In this document: one piece after another, positions 1 to 11,560 of the stretch
Position numbering within the stretch: position 1 is the stretch's first letter
How the letters are laid out: each line of letters opens with the position of its first letter
Assembly (NCBI GenBank): GCA_034008185.1
Contig: CM067086.1
Span: 35,671,007 to 35,735,006, forward strand
From: Gorsachius magnificus
Lineage: Eukaryota > Chordata > Aves > Pelecaniformes > Ardeidae
DNA length: 64,000 bases
Direction of reading: 5' to 3'
Made by a program: the position numbers and the translations under genes
Notes under the pieces: model-generated
Databases searched by the model: none
The model's input: the letters and a program-made list of their open reading frames with translations, nothing else
What the model was told of the DNA's origin: nothing

Positions 1-562
1 ATTTTTAGCCACCTGAAGGATTACAAGTAACGGTGTGCTTTTCTCATACAGGCTGCTATTCAAATAACTTGTTTGGCTGACCATCTGTTCATTCTGCAGC
101 TTTGAATCCAAGAAGAAAGGTAGCAGTCACTGTAATCTCACTGAGTTTATAGGCAGTCACTCTTTGCACCCAATCTACGTTAAGGCCCCAGTGTTTGTCT
201 TCCTCTTGCATCTGCATGAGAAATGCTGAGGTTCCCCCCTAGTTTACTTGACTGGAAGGCAGTGGATATAGTAAAGGAAAAGGGGAGATGTGAACTTCAA
301 TTGAAGTGAGAAACCCCAACAGAGGATGCTAGAATTTATAACTGTGAAGCTATAAAACAAAAGGATGGACTGTGGCATCTGGTCAAATCCTTCCCCTTTC
401 TCAGTATCTAGGACTTGGATGTTACAGCTCGGGATGAGAAACCGGTTGGAAAGATGACAACAGTAATGGAAGTGTATTTACATCGTGTATATTTGGTAGG
501 ACGACATGAGGAATTGTAGCAGACTCCCACCTACAGGAAGCAAAAAATAACAGCAAGCTTAC
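1..562. other. FAM98B intron (partial)
   Basis: This is intronic sequence downstream, in gene direction, of the FAM98B exon at 563-679, and it runs off the left edge. I see no exon, repeat family or RNA gene in it. The open frame that crosses the exon's donor site reads on into this intron and stops after a few codons' worth of non-conserved sequence. Confidence 0.6.
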
Positions 563-679
563 CTTTGCTTTATCAGACCAGCCAAAAGACTGTACTGTCA
601 CATCCAGCCTCTTCATTAACATACGCCGGCGACATTCATACTCATTGCGAAGAGCATCATTGATTTTTTCCAATCTTTC
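563..679 (-). CDS. FAM98B: FAM98B internal exon (RRM-like core, YECRRRMLMKRL block)
   Basis: A 117-bp exon of 39 complete codons. It is preceded on the minus strand by an acceptor (TGCAG at 684-680) and followed by a GTAAGC donor at 562-557. It encodes the very conserved FAM98 block containing INDALRNEYECRRRMLMKRL and the tail VQSFGWSDKAK, which I recognise from vertebrate FAM98A and FAM98B. FAM98 proteins associate with DDX1 and the RTCB (HSPC117) tRNA-ligase complex, and with PRMT1; that is family knowledge, not visible here. The reading frame starts in phase 0. The exon found upstream (7999-8177) also ends in phase 0, but about 27 residues known from mammalian FAM98B are missing between them (see findings). 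Downstream exons, including the Gly-rich tail, lie left of the window. Confidence 0.95.
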
Positions 680-3600
680 CTGCAGTGTTACAATAAAAAA
701 ATCCAGTCATTCAAATCTATAAAGTTACAGAAGTCAATTTAAAGTTAACCCCGTTCAGCAACTACGATGTCTATCCCCAGGTGACCACTACAAACTACAT
801 AAAATTAGGGGTGTATCTATGTAGTGCTACAGTAGTATGTATATACAAAATATTTTGAAAGTTACTAAGTGGATGAATCAACACAAAATCTGATTTATAA
901 CATTAATTCTGGAAGGATCTGATTAGCATTGTTAATATTTAGCAATTGAATTTTAGTATTAATATTTAGCAATAGAACAGCAACTGTAAGGTTGACAAAG
1001 TTAGATCAAGCCGTATGCATTAATTTTGACCATGCTGTTAAATACAGAAAAGAAATGGAGAGGCTTTTTTTACCGCTTGGTCAGAAGTCAGAGGTTTTGT
1101 TAGCAGTGATTTCCCCACAAGGTTATTTTGAACTTTTGAGAGAATGTCCTTTATCTGAAATGAAACACATACTTCTTCTCAGAACACAAATGATATTTAT
1201 GTTTATTTCAGCACAATTTGCTGCAATCACAATTTGCTACTCCTAAGATCAAATACAGCACATTTGTTCTAGCAGACTTATAAAAACAGATACACATCTT
1301 CTGGCTTATCATCCATTACAAAAAGATTTCCTGAATACTTTCACTACATGACCAACCTCTATACAAAAACATTTGCTGGCACACCACTTCTCCTCCAAAT
1401 TATAATAGAACAATATCTATATAGCAAATTTATCAAGTGCATAGAGACAGTAGGACTAGTTAAATTATTCATTTTACTTACTCCTAAGTGTTGTAACTAC
1501 AACGAAGGAAATACAATTGGAAGCTAGGAGTTATGTTGCCAAATGCTAGGCTTTGCTACAAAATCTGGTGATGGGTGCTAGTAAGAAAGGCAGGAGATAT
1601 GATAGGCACATGGTCATTCTCTCTCACTAATTTTCTTCTAATCCCAAAGCTGGTTCCATTTAACATTATGTGTAAGACTTTTGCATACTTTCCGAATCAG
1701 CCTGGCTTATACTTCCATTAGTTTTTGCCCTCAATAATCAGGGATGAAGTACGCTCTCTCTCTCTCTGCCTTCCAAACTCCACTGCATTCTCTCCTCTCA
1801 TTACAAGAAACCTCTACTTCCTCTTCTTGAAGGATTGGCACAGCTCTTCTAAAACCATTATCATGAACACTCACAGTGCTCTTAATGTAACTTTACAGCC
1901 AACTGATTTTTCAGCTGGAGTAGACTGCTTGCGTATTATTGCTCCTGCAAGTTTTGCAGACAGTCTGATGGGGAGAACTACACCTTTTTTAAATAATTAT
2001 GGGGAACCAAGTCAAACAAGTCTAAAACTAGAGTAAATTTTCTTTTACATGTCACAAGGAAGGATTAAAGTAGTGCATAATCTACAATAAAACCTGTAGC
2101 TGAGGACAGCCATTAGATACATTTGCAAGGATTATAAGACTTCATGTAGGCACACAGGCATTTACATTAAATTTATCATAAAGGTATGGTTCAAAGCTCA
2201 CTCTTCCAGTATTATCTTAGTTCACCTTGTCAGAGTTTTGAGCTCTCTATATTATAGAAATGTCACCTCCAGTGATGACTTAAAAAAACTTCTAGGAGAC
2301 AGAAATCAAATTCTAGAGCACCTAGTTATTTGATTAAAGAAAGCTACTTGAAAAGGAATACTTCATAAATCAACTCTCATATTTCAGGTTTTTGTAATTA
2401 TCTCCTTTTCCCTTTTTTGCATATACCAAGGAAAGAATCTGATCTCAAATGCTGCGTGAAAACCAAGGTGTATATTTTGTTCTTTTTACATCACCTTTGG
2501 GCAGCACGGTGGCAAGTTAAAAACAATATTACCCCTGGAAAAAGTCTGAAGTAAAAAATGTTGTGCAGTGAACAAATTATGGGAAAACAAGTGTGTTGAC
2601 TCCAGCAGAAAAGACAGTCTAGTAGTATCTGAAAAGTGGCTATCTACTTACTGTAACATTCCCTGCTATTATACTCCATCCATATCAAGAAAGAGGTTAT
2701 AATAAGGGGTGAAGTTCAGTTCCATGATCCCCACACTCCTCTTTCTCTGCTAATTCTTGCTTCTTTGCAACCTTTATTTTCTTTACAAAAAGCCTTCCAG
2801 GGCTGTCTGATTTGTCTGTCTTCTAAATGTAGCCAACTTGTTTTGATTTTAGTGAAGCATGTACATGATGCCTCTTACAATCTACTTCAAAATTCAAATG
2901 TGCTTAAGCACAAACTATGCTTGAATTTAAACAGATGTCTGAAGAATCAAAAACTGAAGTTAATAATCAACAATATAGTAAGATCATCATGACAGCAAGA
3001 GATGAAGAAATCAGTAATTAGTGTAGAAGAAGGAATAAAGAGCAGATGAATTAAAAATTCTATTAGGCAAGAGGTGTCTATCCGTACACCATTAAAGTCA
3101 GAAGTATAACCTCAAAGGTTCTAATGAGTTGAAAGGAAGAGAGTCTACTAAAATGAGACTGTCTGCTGGAAAAAACCACCACAACAAAACCAAAACAAAC
3201 CCTCAACATAATTTATAGTTACAGAGTAGAAGAAAATCTGGAAACCGGTGATACTGAATACTATCTAGAGATTAGAATTACTGCAAGTTTGCAGCTGCAA
3301 GGGCAGCCAAGAGGTAAATACAACACTGGGTTCCACGTACAAAAGCCATACACTCTGCTATCACAAGTCGATCACAATTAAAAGACCTAACCCAGCACTG
3401 CATACTCCTGATTTCCATAAACTGAAGAACGAAAGGAAGTTTAGAGAACAATTAAGGAAGATAATCAGTGAAAATCAGAACTAGAAGAAACAAGAGCAGC
3501 TAAATTAAACAACGCTTTCTTGACTGGGAAACTGCCCCCTGAATTTCTGCAACCTTTTCTTTCCAAAGTAAAGAGAATACCTGTGTAATTTTACCCAATG

Positions 3601-6600
3601 ATAGGCTTATTAATCAAGTAACACTTAAGGAGAAATCTTTTCACTGATGAAGTGATCTACATTCATGTTTGTGACACACTGTAAAGTCATACCCAGATTA
3701 CTGACTCTCCACTTTACTCCCTCATTCCCCTCAGCAGCATGCTGAGGGCATAGCCTACACCTATAACGTCGAGGTCAGCTGAGCTGCCTTACGCTTGCAG
3801 AGTACATCGCCCAGCCCTGACTGACGACAGGGCTATGAGCAAAAGAGCTTTGACATCCACCTGTCTGCCAGAGGACAAGAATACAACTGATGTGAGAATC
3901 TACGCGGTAACCTACATTCTTAAATATGACAGTTGCCCTAGATTAAGAAGGTTAAGCAGGAGTTTAAAAAAACCCCATCACTACCACCACAACTCAGAAA
4001 GGAGTCTGTATGTGTAAGTGGGAACAAGACCAGAAGAAATGCCCAGATAAGAAAGCAGTGAAAACATACTCATAGAAATGTAAAACAAATTGTAACGGCC
4101 AAATCGCCCCAAAGTTCTCACTCAGCTGTAAAAAGCAAACCAATTAATTAAAAGCTAGATGGAGACAAATATATTTGACTATTTGACATACTGTGTAATC
4201 AATTACCTTGGTAACATTAAATGTTTATAGGATTGCTTTGGAAGTTCACATACGCTCTAATAGTAGTTTAAAACGAAATTGGTTATTGGATTTGTCTGAG
4301 ACAAAAATATTGACTTAGAAGTCTGCTGTATAAAATTATACAGTTATTCTATTGTTACCAAAGAAAGCATACTTTATGTATTGAGCATGACATTTCTCAT
4401 CTGTTTTAAAAGTGTGTACTCCTTTCAAAAAAATTTTAGCTCCCATGTCACTACCATGTTCCATATATTTATTAATGATCTTTATCCTCTGTCAATATAG
4501 AGCAGTAATTTTTATGTTTAACACCATCTGCACAAATAAACATCATGTGTGCGTGCACCTCCAGGGTTTCTAAGGTTTTGAAAAAAAAAATGACCAGGAG
4601 AGAGGTGCCATTTTATTAATTCAAGTTAAACTATCAACACTTTAAAGACAGAACATTGTCTCAAATAGTCATAACATATACTGCACAATTGCAGAAAGAT
4701 GACCTAAAATCTTAAGCACAAAATATTTTTAACCCATCCTCTGCCTCTCTTCCATTTATCTGCAGATGATTTTAACTTCAATATTTATCTAACTTTAAGG
4801 ACACTTTTGTTTGACCTTTATGTCCGGTGAACGCGACAACTCTTTCGTCTTGTTTCCTGCAACTCCACGGATACTTAACGTACAGGAACCACTATGTCTG
4901 TAAAATTATTAAACACTTAACAGTGGAAAGTAACGCACTAACTTAAATATGAATAAATTCTAGGAAGTATTCCCAAATATTTTTAAAGATATTATTCTCA
5001 CATTTCACTTAAATGTTATTTTAGCTTAGTTTTGATTTAATTCCTGTGGTAACCCTTTATAGTTTCTTTTCATTGTCTACTATTAGGGGACTACTTTTCA
5101 CATATTAGAAAACAAATAATGTGGGCAAAAGCAATTTAGAAGCCTTTTGAATAATATCCTATTAGGAAGTCTTTCAAATATACAGTATTAGAATGTCACT
5201 TTGTAATCAGGTGTGAAATTCACACTATCTTGACTGGAAAAAAGCCAGGTGTGAGCATGAGTTATAAAGCACAGCACTGGCATAAAATTTTCTGAATCTT
5301 TCATCAATGTTCATTTAGAATTAATGGGGGTTTTGGTACTAAATTTCAGAACACCTCCCAGAGTTACCCTTTGTAAATATACTTCACAAGGGAACAGCAG
5401 GTTAAAACAACTGAAAAATTACTATTAGTTTTTCAGTGCTACAGAATAAAATATATTTAGTGGTAGACAGCTGTAATACTGCCAACTCATCTCACATTTT
5501 CTTACCTATGTTGATAACCACTACACCAGTTTAGTACAGGAGATGCAAATTTAAAAGGTACTTCCTATGGCTGCACATTCAAAGTTTGAGCTACTATAAA
5601 ACTCATAGTTTGAATGAAGAAAGCAATCCTGATTTTATACTAGTCTTTTCAATAAACTGACAAATTATTAAAACAATCAATGTTCTAATGTTCCGTACCA
5701 AAACACAATGTGTGATCTGTCCCTTTGGTAGATTGCTGCTGCACAGCCAAACTATTCTCAGAACTATTCCCACAGCTACTGACAATGCTGAAGATGCTAG
5801 ACAGAGACAAAGAGTAGACATGTTGAAATGCTGCAGATACATTTGCAAATTCAATAAAAATACTAGATTAGTATGTAAGTTTCTATAACAAATGATATAG
5901 TAAATACTAAAAATCAGCTAGTAAATACTAAAAATCAACAAATTTTACACAGAACCTAAATAAATAACAAGTAACAAAATATTTGGAAAAAGAAATTGAT
6001 GATTTCAAGTCAATTCTTGCAAGAATCTAAAAAAAGTAACAAATGGCACTCTGAAAAAAAGTGTTTACAAAGCCAATGAATTCCAGTTGGTGGCATCACT
6101 GTTCTAACGCAGACACATCTACAAATGCAGGTGTTTAACTCTGTCCTGTATCAAAATAACTTTGAACCTGTCCTATATTAAACTAAGGAACGAAGGAAGG
6201 AATTAAACAAGGAAACGTATAGAAAAAATTCTACAAAATCTCCTGAGAGGTAGGAGAAAAATCCTGCATTTGTAAGGGATGAAACACGCAGAGAACAAAT
6301 TACACCATTAATTTGGGGTCACAGAAGATGAGCAAACTAGTTTTGCACCTTTCTACACTCTGAAGTAAGTAAAAGTGGTATAACCATTGTGGAATTGACA
6401 GACACGAAAACTATGGCAAAATAGCTCAGGCAGTATTATTAAAAAAAAAATAAATAAAAAAAGATGACACACTTTAAAGATTCTGCTTGTTTTAGTACTT
6501 ATGAAACTGTAAAAGTTGACATGAACTGTAACAGTAACACCCTACACACCAATTCAAGCCTGTGACCCTATCTGAAAGGAAATCTTGGATTTTGCAAAAG

Positions 6601-7998
6601 GTGGCAGATACCAGGAGTCTAATAATTCAAAGAAAACTTTCTAGACTCTCTATGTGTGTGCGAAGCAACTGGCCCACCAGGTCTGGCCTCGCTGTCCTGC
6701 AGTTGCAGAACTAGAGTCCTACCCCTTTAACCTGGGATGAAACTAAATCTGCAAGGATTTAGTGAAGTGAAGCAAGCATGGGCAGCAGCCTACAAACCCA
6801 CGTGGCTGTAAACACAGCTAACACCCACAGAGGGAGATCAACAATAGTAGGCAAGTTTCAATCAATTAGTTACCAGCTAGAACTCTGACATTTTAATCCT
6901 CAGAAAAGTGCTAGAATTGTTTCTTCATCCTTCCAAAAATACTTAATGGAAAGACTGGATATAAAGATTTCATTAGAACTAAATAGGTCAGGCACAGTTA
7001 ATAGTGGAGGAATAGGCATTTTCACTGTCACCTGGATGATGCTTTTTATAAATGAATCTATTAAAAGGTTTAGTCTTGTCACACTAAAGATGTACAGATG
7101 TAAGAAAACCATGCAGGTTAACAGGCCCTCTCCCCAAAACCTCCGAATCCTCAACTGCCCACTGGCTGATAAGAAGAGGAGGAGGAGGAAGAAGAAAAAA
7201 AGAAGCATAATCATATAAATTATTAAACTGAAAGACTCAGCAGCAGAGAGAGATTCATTCCATCTATCTCCCATAATTCTTAAAGGGGACGGGTCACTCA
7301 CTCTCTTCCCAAATACTAGGGAGAAACAAAGAACAAAACTTTTAGCTGCCTGACAGGGAAGATAAATTCCACCCCAGAAGCCTATTTACATTCTACAGTG
7401 AGGAAGTCAGACCAAGGATCACATCAGTGAAATGAGTTAGAAACTGGTGGGACACAACTGAAAGAACTGTCCTGTTGAATAAGGTTTAAGCTGGCTTATT
7501 TGCTGACTATTGGCAATTTAGGCATTTTCATTCTCTTCTGCAACTAAGGAAACAGCACTAACAAATCAATAATTGCAATTAAGAAATTAATAAAATAAAA
7601 AGCAAAACCTGAAGTTTCAGAAATTGAATTTAAATACATCCCAGAACCGACTGGAGGTACTTAAGTCTGCAATCAGTTATTACCCCAAGTCTTCTGCTTG
7701 CTGCAGCACATTTGAATGGGTAACAGAAAAACTATGTTACTTCAACTCATACCTTAAATTTGCACAACAAAGCATGCCTCATCAGGTACATCGAATCCTC
7801 AGGGAAATGCTGAAATACTTCAACTCATAACTAAAAGTTTAACTTAAGCACTAATCTGGCCTTCAGAATAAAAATTCCTTTGCACTTGTTAGATAGGGCT
7901 TTTATGGATTACACTGTTGGGCCCTTAACTCTAAGATGAATGCTTACAGAGATAATGCTTACAGTTTAACAATAGAGAGAACACACAAAGACCCATAC
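680..7998. other. FAM98B long intron
   Basis: About 7.3 kb of AT-rich intronic sequence. I found a perfect 19-bp tandem duplication at 5898-5916 and 5919-5937, short A-runs near 6439, and a purine-rich stretch near 7170-7205. No LINE, LTR or RNA gene was recognised. One further FAM98B exon of about 81 bp is expected somewhere here from mammalian homologues, but I could not locate it. Confidence 0.6.
5898..5937. repeat. 19-bp tandem duplication
   Basis: Two identical copies of a 19-bp unit beginning TAGTAAATACTAAAAATCA are separated by 2 bp. It is intronic and has no evident function. Confidence 0.8.
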
Positions 7999-8177
7999 CT
8001 TTTGTTCCACATTGGTTAACAAGGGAGGAATATCAGAAGACGAAGAGTTTGGCAGGCCCAGCACATCGCAAATAGCTTGCACTTCCTGATAAATTTCATT
8101 GTGCTTTTCCAAATGAGAGCCTTTAATTTTCTTGCTGTGCAATATCTTTAAAGCCTGAAGTTCTGTACTTAGAAATA
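7999..8177 (-). CDS. FAM98B: FAM98B exon 4
   Basis: A 179-bp exon. The minus-strand acceptor is a pyrimidine tract ending in CTCTCTAG at 8178, and the donor is AAG|GTATGG at 7999/7998. Its first two bases complete a leucine codon begun by the last base of the exon at 8870-9004. The peptide includes FLSTELQALKILHSKKIKG, then YQEVQAICDVLGLP, then DIPPLLTNVEQK. This is the end of the CH/NN-like N-terminal FAM98 domain and its linker. It ends in phase 0. The match to FAM98B is family recognition by eye; the neighbouring exons and SPRED1 next door support FAM98B rather than FAM98A or FAM98C. Confidence 0.96.
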
Positions 8178-8869
8178 CTAGAGAGAAAAGTGTCATAATG
8201 GCAGATTTAGAGACACCTGGATATTTCTGCATCCACATTCTCATACACAAATACAACATACACATTTATAATAAGGCCATGATAAAAGGAAGACTCTCAG
8301 TTGTCTCCTGGACAGTGGCAGTTTCCCGTTCTTTATCTGAACTAACTCTCACCTGACTTCCTACCTTCAGCCTAGACATCATATTTAACTGCTTAACCCA
8401 CTTTTGCCACCAGTCACTTGGCTAGTTTCATATTATCACACTGGTTCCTGCTGCTACTCCTTTGTCCAAATGCAGTTTAAACCTAGACTTTGCATTTCTC
8501 AATCCTGCTTTCAGCATCTTCAAATCACGTAGCATTTTCTTTTAAGCTGCCCAGAAACCTCTCAGAAACACAGGAAGCAAGGTCTCAGTTTCAGCTGAGC
8601 TGGAACTGGATCAAGAGAGGGATCAGGAGGCCTCACGAAGTCGAACCATAATCCACAAAGAAATTTTAGTTTCTACTAAAATAGTTTTCTAATAGTTTTC
8701 TATTCTCTACTTCTGCACAAGTGAGCTGATGCATACTCAGCTAGGTTGTAATGATTATACACATATACTTAAATACACATAAAGAACTATTTAATGTAAA
8801 TTGTACGGTAACAATAGAGCATGCATGTAAAATACTGTATTATAAATGGGAAAAATGGTTACAACTTAC
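8178..8869. other. FAM98B intron 3
   Basis: A 692-bp intron between consecutive coding exons. Apart from its splice sites I see no structured feature. Confidence 0.75.
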
Positions 8870-9004
8870 AGAGGAGTTTAAGACAATCTTCTTTCTCTCT
8901 TAACCTGCCCTTGATGTCTCCAGATGTAAGTGATGAATATGGACAAGCCATTTCTCTCAGAAAGCCACTAATCTCAAGCTGGAAGCTCTCTATATCTTTA
9001 TCAC
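8870..9004 (-). CDS. FAM98B: FAM98B exon 3
   Basis: A 135-bp exon. The acceptor is CCCATAG at 9005, and the donor is T|GTAAGT at 8870/8869, a strong consensus. It enters with two bases of a split glycine codon and leaves one base for the next exon. The peptide reads DKDIESFQLEISGFLREMAC, then PYSSLTSGDIKGRLREKEDCLKLL. This is the middle of the conserved N-terminal FAM98 domain, which is thought to mediate assembly with other FAM98 proteins and C14orf166/RTRAF (family knowledge). No stops or frame breaks are present. Confidence 0.96.
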
Positions 9005-9839
9005 CTATGGGAATAAATAAACACAAAGCTAATGGCTTTTTACAGAAACATCAAACTGTAATTGAATTTTCTTAATGTATACATTTAAAATGCAGGTTTC
9101 AATAGCCCAAAGATCTACCACCTACCAACCCAGTAACATTTTCTTTCTTCTTAAAGAAGTTCTACATACAAGCAGACAAGCCTTTTAATAGTTACAGCAA
9201 TATTGTACTCATGCTTTGAACAGGAATGTGATGCTACAGCAGTTTTTGAAGACATGAATGCAAATGAACATCACTAGGAAGTGAATAGCTTATGTCACAG
9301 AACAGCGTATCAATGTAATTAATTTTCTGATGAACAAGTTACAGGAGTCATGAGCCCATTATTTTCAATGGTTGTTTTCAGTTTTGCTATTTTTTTGTGA
9401 AAACATAAGAAATACAAAATCTCATCCAGAGACAGAAAGAATCAGGTAGCACTAACGAGCAACTCGTGTATCTACACAGAGCGTGGAATGGAACATTGCA
9501 TTGGACCAACCAGCTGAAAATACCAGGCACCAGAATTTAAGCCATCAAAATATGATTACATATAACAGCCACTCATAGAATGCATGAATGTATTTTTTAT
9601 ATTTATGTGGATCTAAAAAAAACCCCAAAGCACCTTTTTTTTTTTCCTCTTTTGAAAGAATCTTCACAAAACAAGATCTTAATCTAAGAGCCACATACAC
9701 GTAAACATCAGCCTCAGTTTGGCTACCTTCCAGCTATCTTCTAAACTTCAACACTGTAATTTCACTATTAGCTGAACAGCATGGGTCTAAATCCACTGAA
9801 CAAATACTAAATTGCTTTAATAAGGTAACATTCATATAC
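9005..9839. other. FAM98B intron 2
   Basis: An 835-bp intron. It contains a T-run around 9637-9646. No repeat family or RNA gene was recognised. Confidence 0.75.
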
Positions 9840-9988
9840 CATCTGTTGAAGTGATGCTTTCTTCCATATTACAAAGTGACTTTATTTGGGAACCTAACCA
9901 AACGCAAAGCTCAGAAAATTCTGGTGAAGACAATCCATTTTCTGCTGCTTTGTTCAGGGCTTCCTCCTCCAACAGGGGACCCGTGTAC
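9840..9988 (-). CDS. FAM98B: FAM98B exon 2
   Basis: A 149-bp exon. The acceptor is TGTGCAG at 9989 and the donor G|GTATAT at 9840/9839. Its first base completes a glycine codon begun by GG in exon 1. The peptide contains YTGPLLEEEALNKAAENGLS, then SPEFSELCVWLGSQIKSLCN and MEESITS. It is nearly colinear with mammalian FAM98B and lies in the N-terminal calponin-homology-like domain. Intact and in frame with both neighbours. Confidence 0.96.
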
Positions 9989-10846
9989 CTGCACAGAGAG
10001 ACAAACATTAGTGATGAGAAGCAAGTTTAACACAAAATATACACATTTTAAAATCATTTTACTATAAGCTGGTTAGTAACTACACTGAAAGAAATTAATC
10101 TTTGTAAGTTACTTCTGTCAAGTAACTTCAGACTTTTTTTAAGCACACCATAAAATGAGAGGTAATTTATAAACAAAATGGCTTGTCAGCAAATAGGAGG
10201 CAGGCATTTTCACATATCCCATGTGCATGTGAAAACAGAGTTTCATGTCTCAATACACGCTAAACAGACAAGAATTCAAGTATTAATTGAAGCGCTTAGC
10301 CAAACAAATTTCCTTCTGGCATGAACAACTCACTGCCCCAGTGCACAGGCAATAAGATAACTGAAAATTAAACTAAATTTTACATTCTTTCTGCTGTGTT
10401 GCATCTGAAGCACCTTCGGAGGAGGTGAGCAGGCAGGAATGAACCGGGCGGGCAGCCGGGCCGGTGGCAGACCCGGACGCCCCCGGGCAGAGGTGCTTGC
10501 CCAGCCCACCCAGGCCACCACCACCACCACCGACGCCCCCCCCTCAGCCAGGCCGGACGCCCCTCCTCCCCCCCCCCCAGCCAGGCCGGGCCTCCCAGCG
10601 GTCGCTCCAGCGTGACTAAACATCTCCGCTTTTAACCCCCATGTACCCCAAGAGCCGCCCACGCAGCCGCCCCTCCTTCGTCTTCCCCCCCATTACAAGC
10701 AGAGCAAGCCCAACGCAGACGCCTTGACCCCGCTCCCAGACGAGGCAAGAGGCCCAGCCCCGGTCGCCCCCCCCCCTCCGCTCCGCTCCCCGCCTCCGGC
10801 CCGGCCTCCCGCCCGCGGCGAAGGGGCCCCGCTGCTCCCCGGTTAC
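9989..10846. other. FAM98B intron 1, GC-rich toward exon 1
   Basis: An 858-bp first intron. Its right half (from about 10430) belongs to the CpG island and includes long C-runs at about 10536-10580. These are G-runs on the transcribed minus-strand product and could form G-quadruplexes. Confidence 0.7.
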
Positions 10847-11560
10847 CCCAAGGCCTCCAGCGCGTCCAAGATGTCGCACTCCATCTTCAGGCCGGGCGCC
10901 AGCTCCCTCATGCCGGCACCGCGGCTGGCCGCCTCCCGCCGCGCCGCGCCGCGCCGCGCCCTTTCCCCCCGGCCCCGGGCCGGGGGCCCCGGGCGCCCCC
11001 CCCCCCCCGGGGCTGCCTCCCCCCGGAGGGGCCGCAGGGCCGCCCTGTGCCCCCGAGTCGCACGCAGCTGGAGGTGGCCGGCCCGTGCTTCCCCCCTTAC
11101 TGAGGAGCTTCCGAGCTCCCTCACCCTCCCCTGGCGGGGCTCGTCTCCCGGCCCTAGGGCTCTCCCTGCTGCCCTGCTCCGGATTTGGCCCCAACCCACT
11201 GCAGTCGCCTCACACACCGCCAACCCCGCCCCCCCCATCAGGTACCGGCCACCTGGAAGAAACACAGGAGCTGGGGGGACCACGGCCGCCCTTTTGGCCT
11301 GCGGGCCCGGCTGGTGCCAGCTCTGCCAGCCACAGGCCCTCACAGCCTGCTCCACGCCTCGCCCGGGATGTGGCTGAAAAAGGCAGGGGTTTAGGCCCGG
11401 ACCTCTGCAGGATTTCTGGGCGCTCTCTGAATTTGGAACCATGACATACTGCCCGAGGCGCTGCAAACCCCAATTTTGCACTGTGGGGGAGCCTCAGCCC
11501 TGCCCCGAGGGCACGGGCCTGGCGGAGACCAACTCCTGGAGCCTGGTTGAGCTTAAAATC
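10430..11560. promoter_or_regulatory. CpG island over the FAM98B 5' end
   Basis: Roughly 1.1 kb of very high GC with dense CpG, in sharp contrast to AT-rich flanks. It contains FAM98B exon 1 and its presumed 5' UTR and promoter (10912 upward). There is no clear TATA box, typical of a housekeeping promoter. The long open frames on both strands here are explained by the scarcity of AT-rich stop codons. Promoter identity is inferred from position and composition. Confidence 0.8.
10847..10911 (-). CDS. FAM98B: FAM98B exon 1 coding part (start codon)
   Basis: 65 coding bases from ATG at 10911-10909 to donor GG|GTAACC at 10847/10846. The peptide is MRELAPGLKMECDILDALEAL plus two bases of a glycine codon. 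The second ATG (10884-10882), with context AAGATGG, has the stronger Kozak surroundings. The first ATG has G at -3 and keeps an N-terminal extension comparable to the mammalian protein, so I chose the first. Initiation at the second is a real alternative and would shorten the product by nine residues. The exon sits inside the CpG island and joins exon 2 in phase. Confidence 0.93.

Noticed and set aside
6900..7301. 133-codon minus-strand frame with hydrophobic stretch
   Set aside because: The leucine/phenylalanine run is simply the complement of an A/G-rich stretch at 7170-7205, and there is no homology or splice context.
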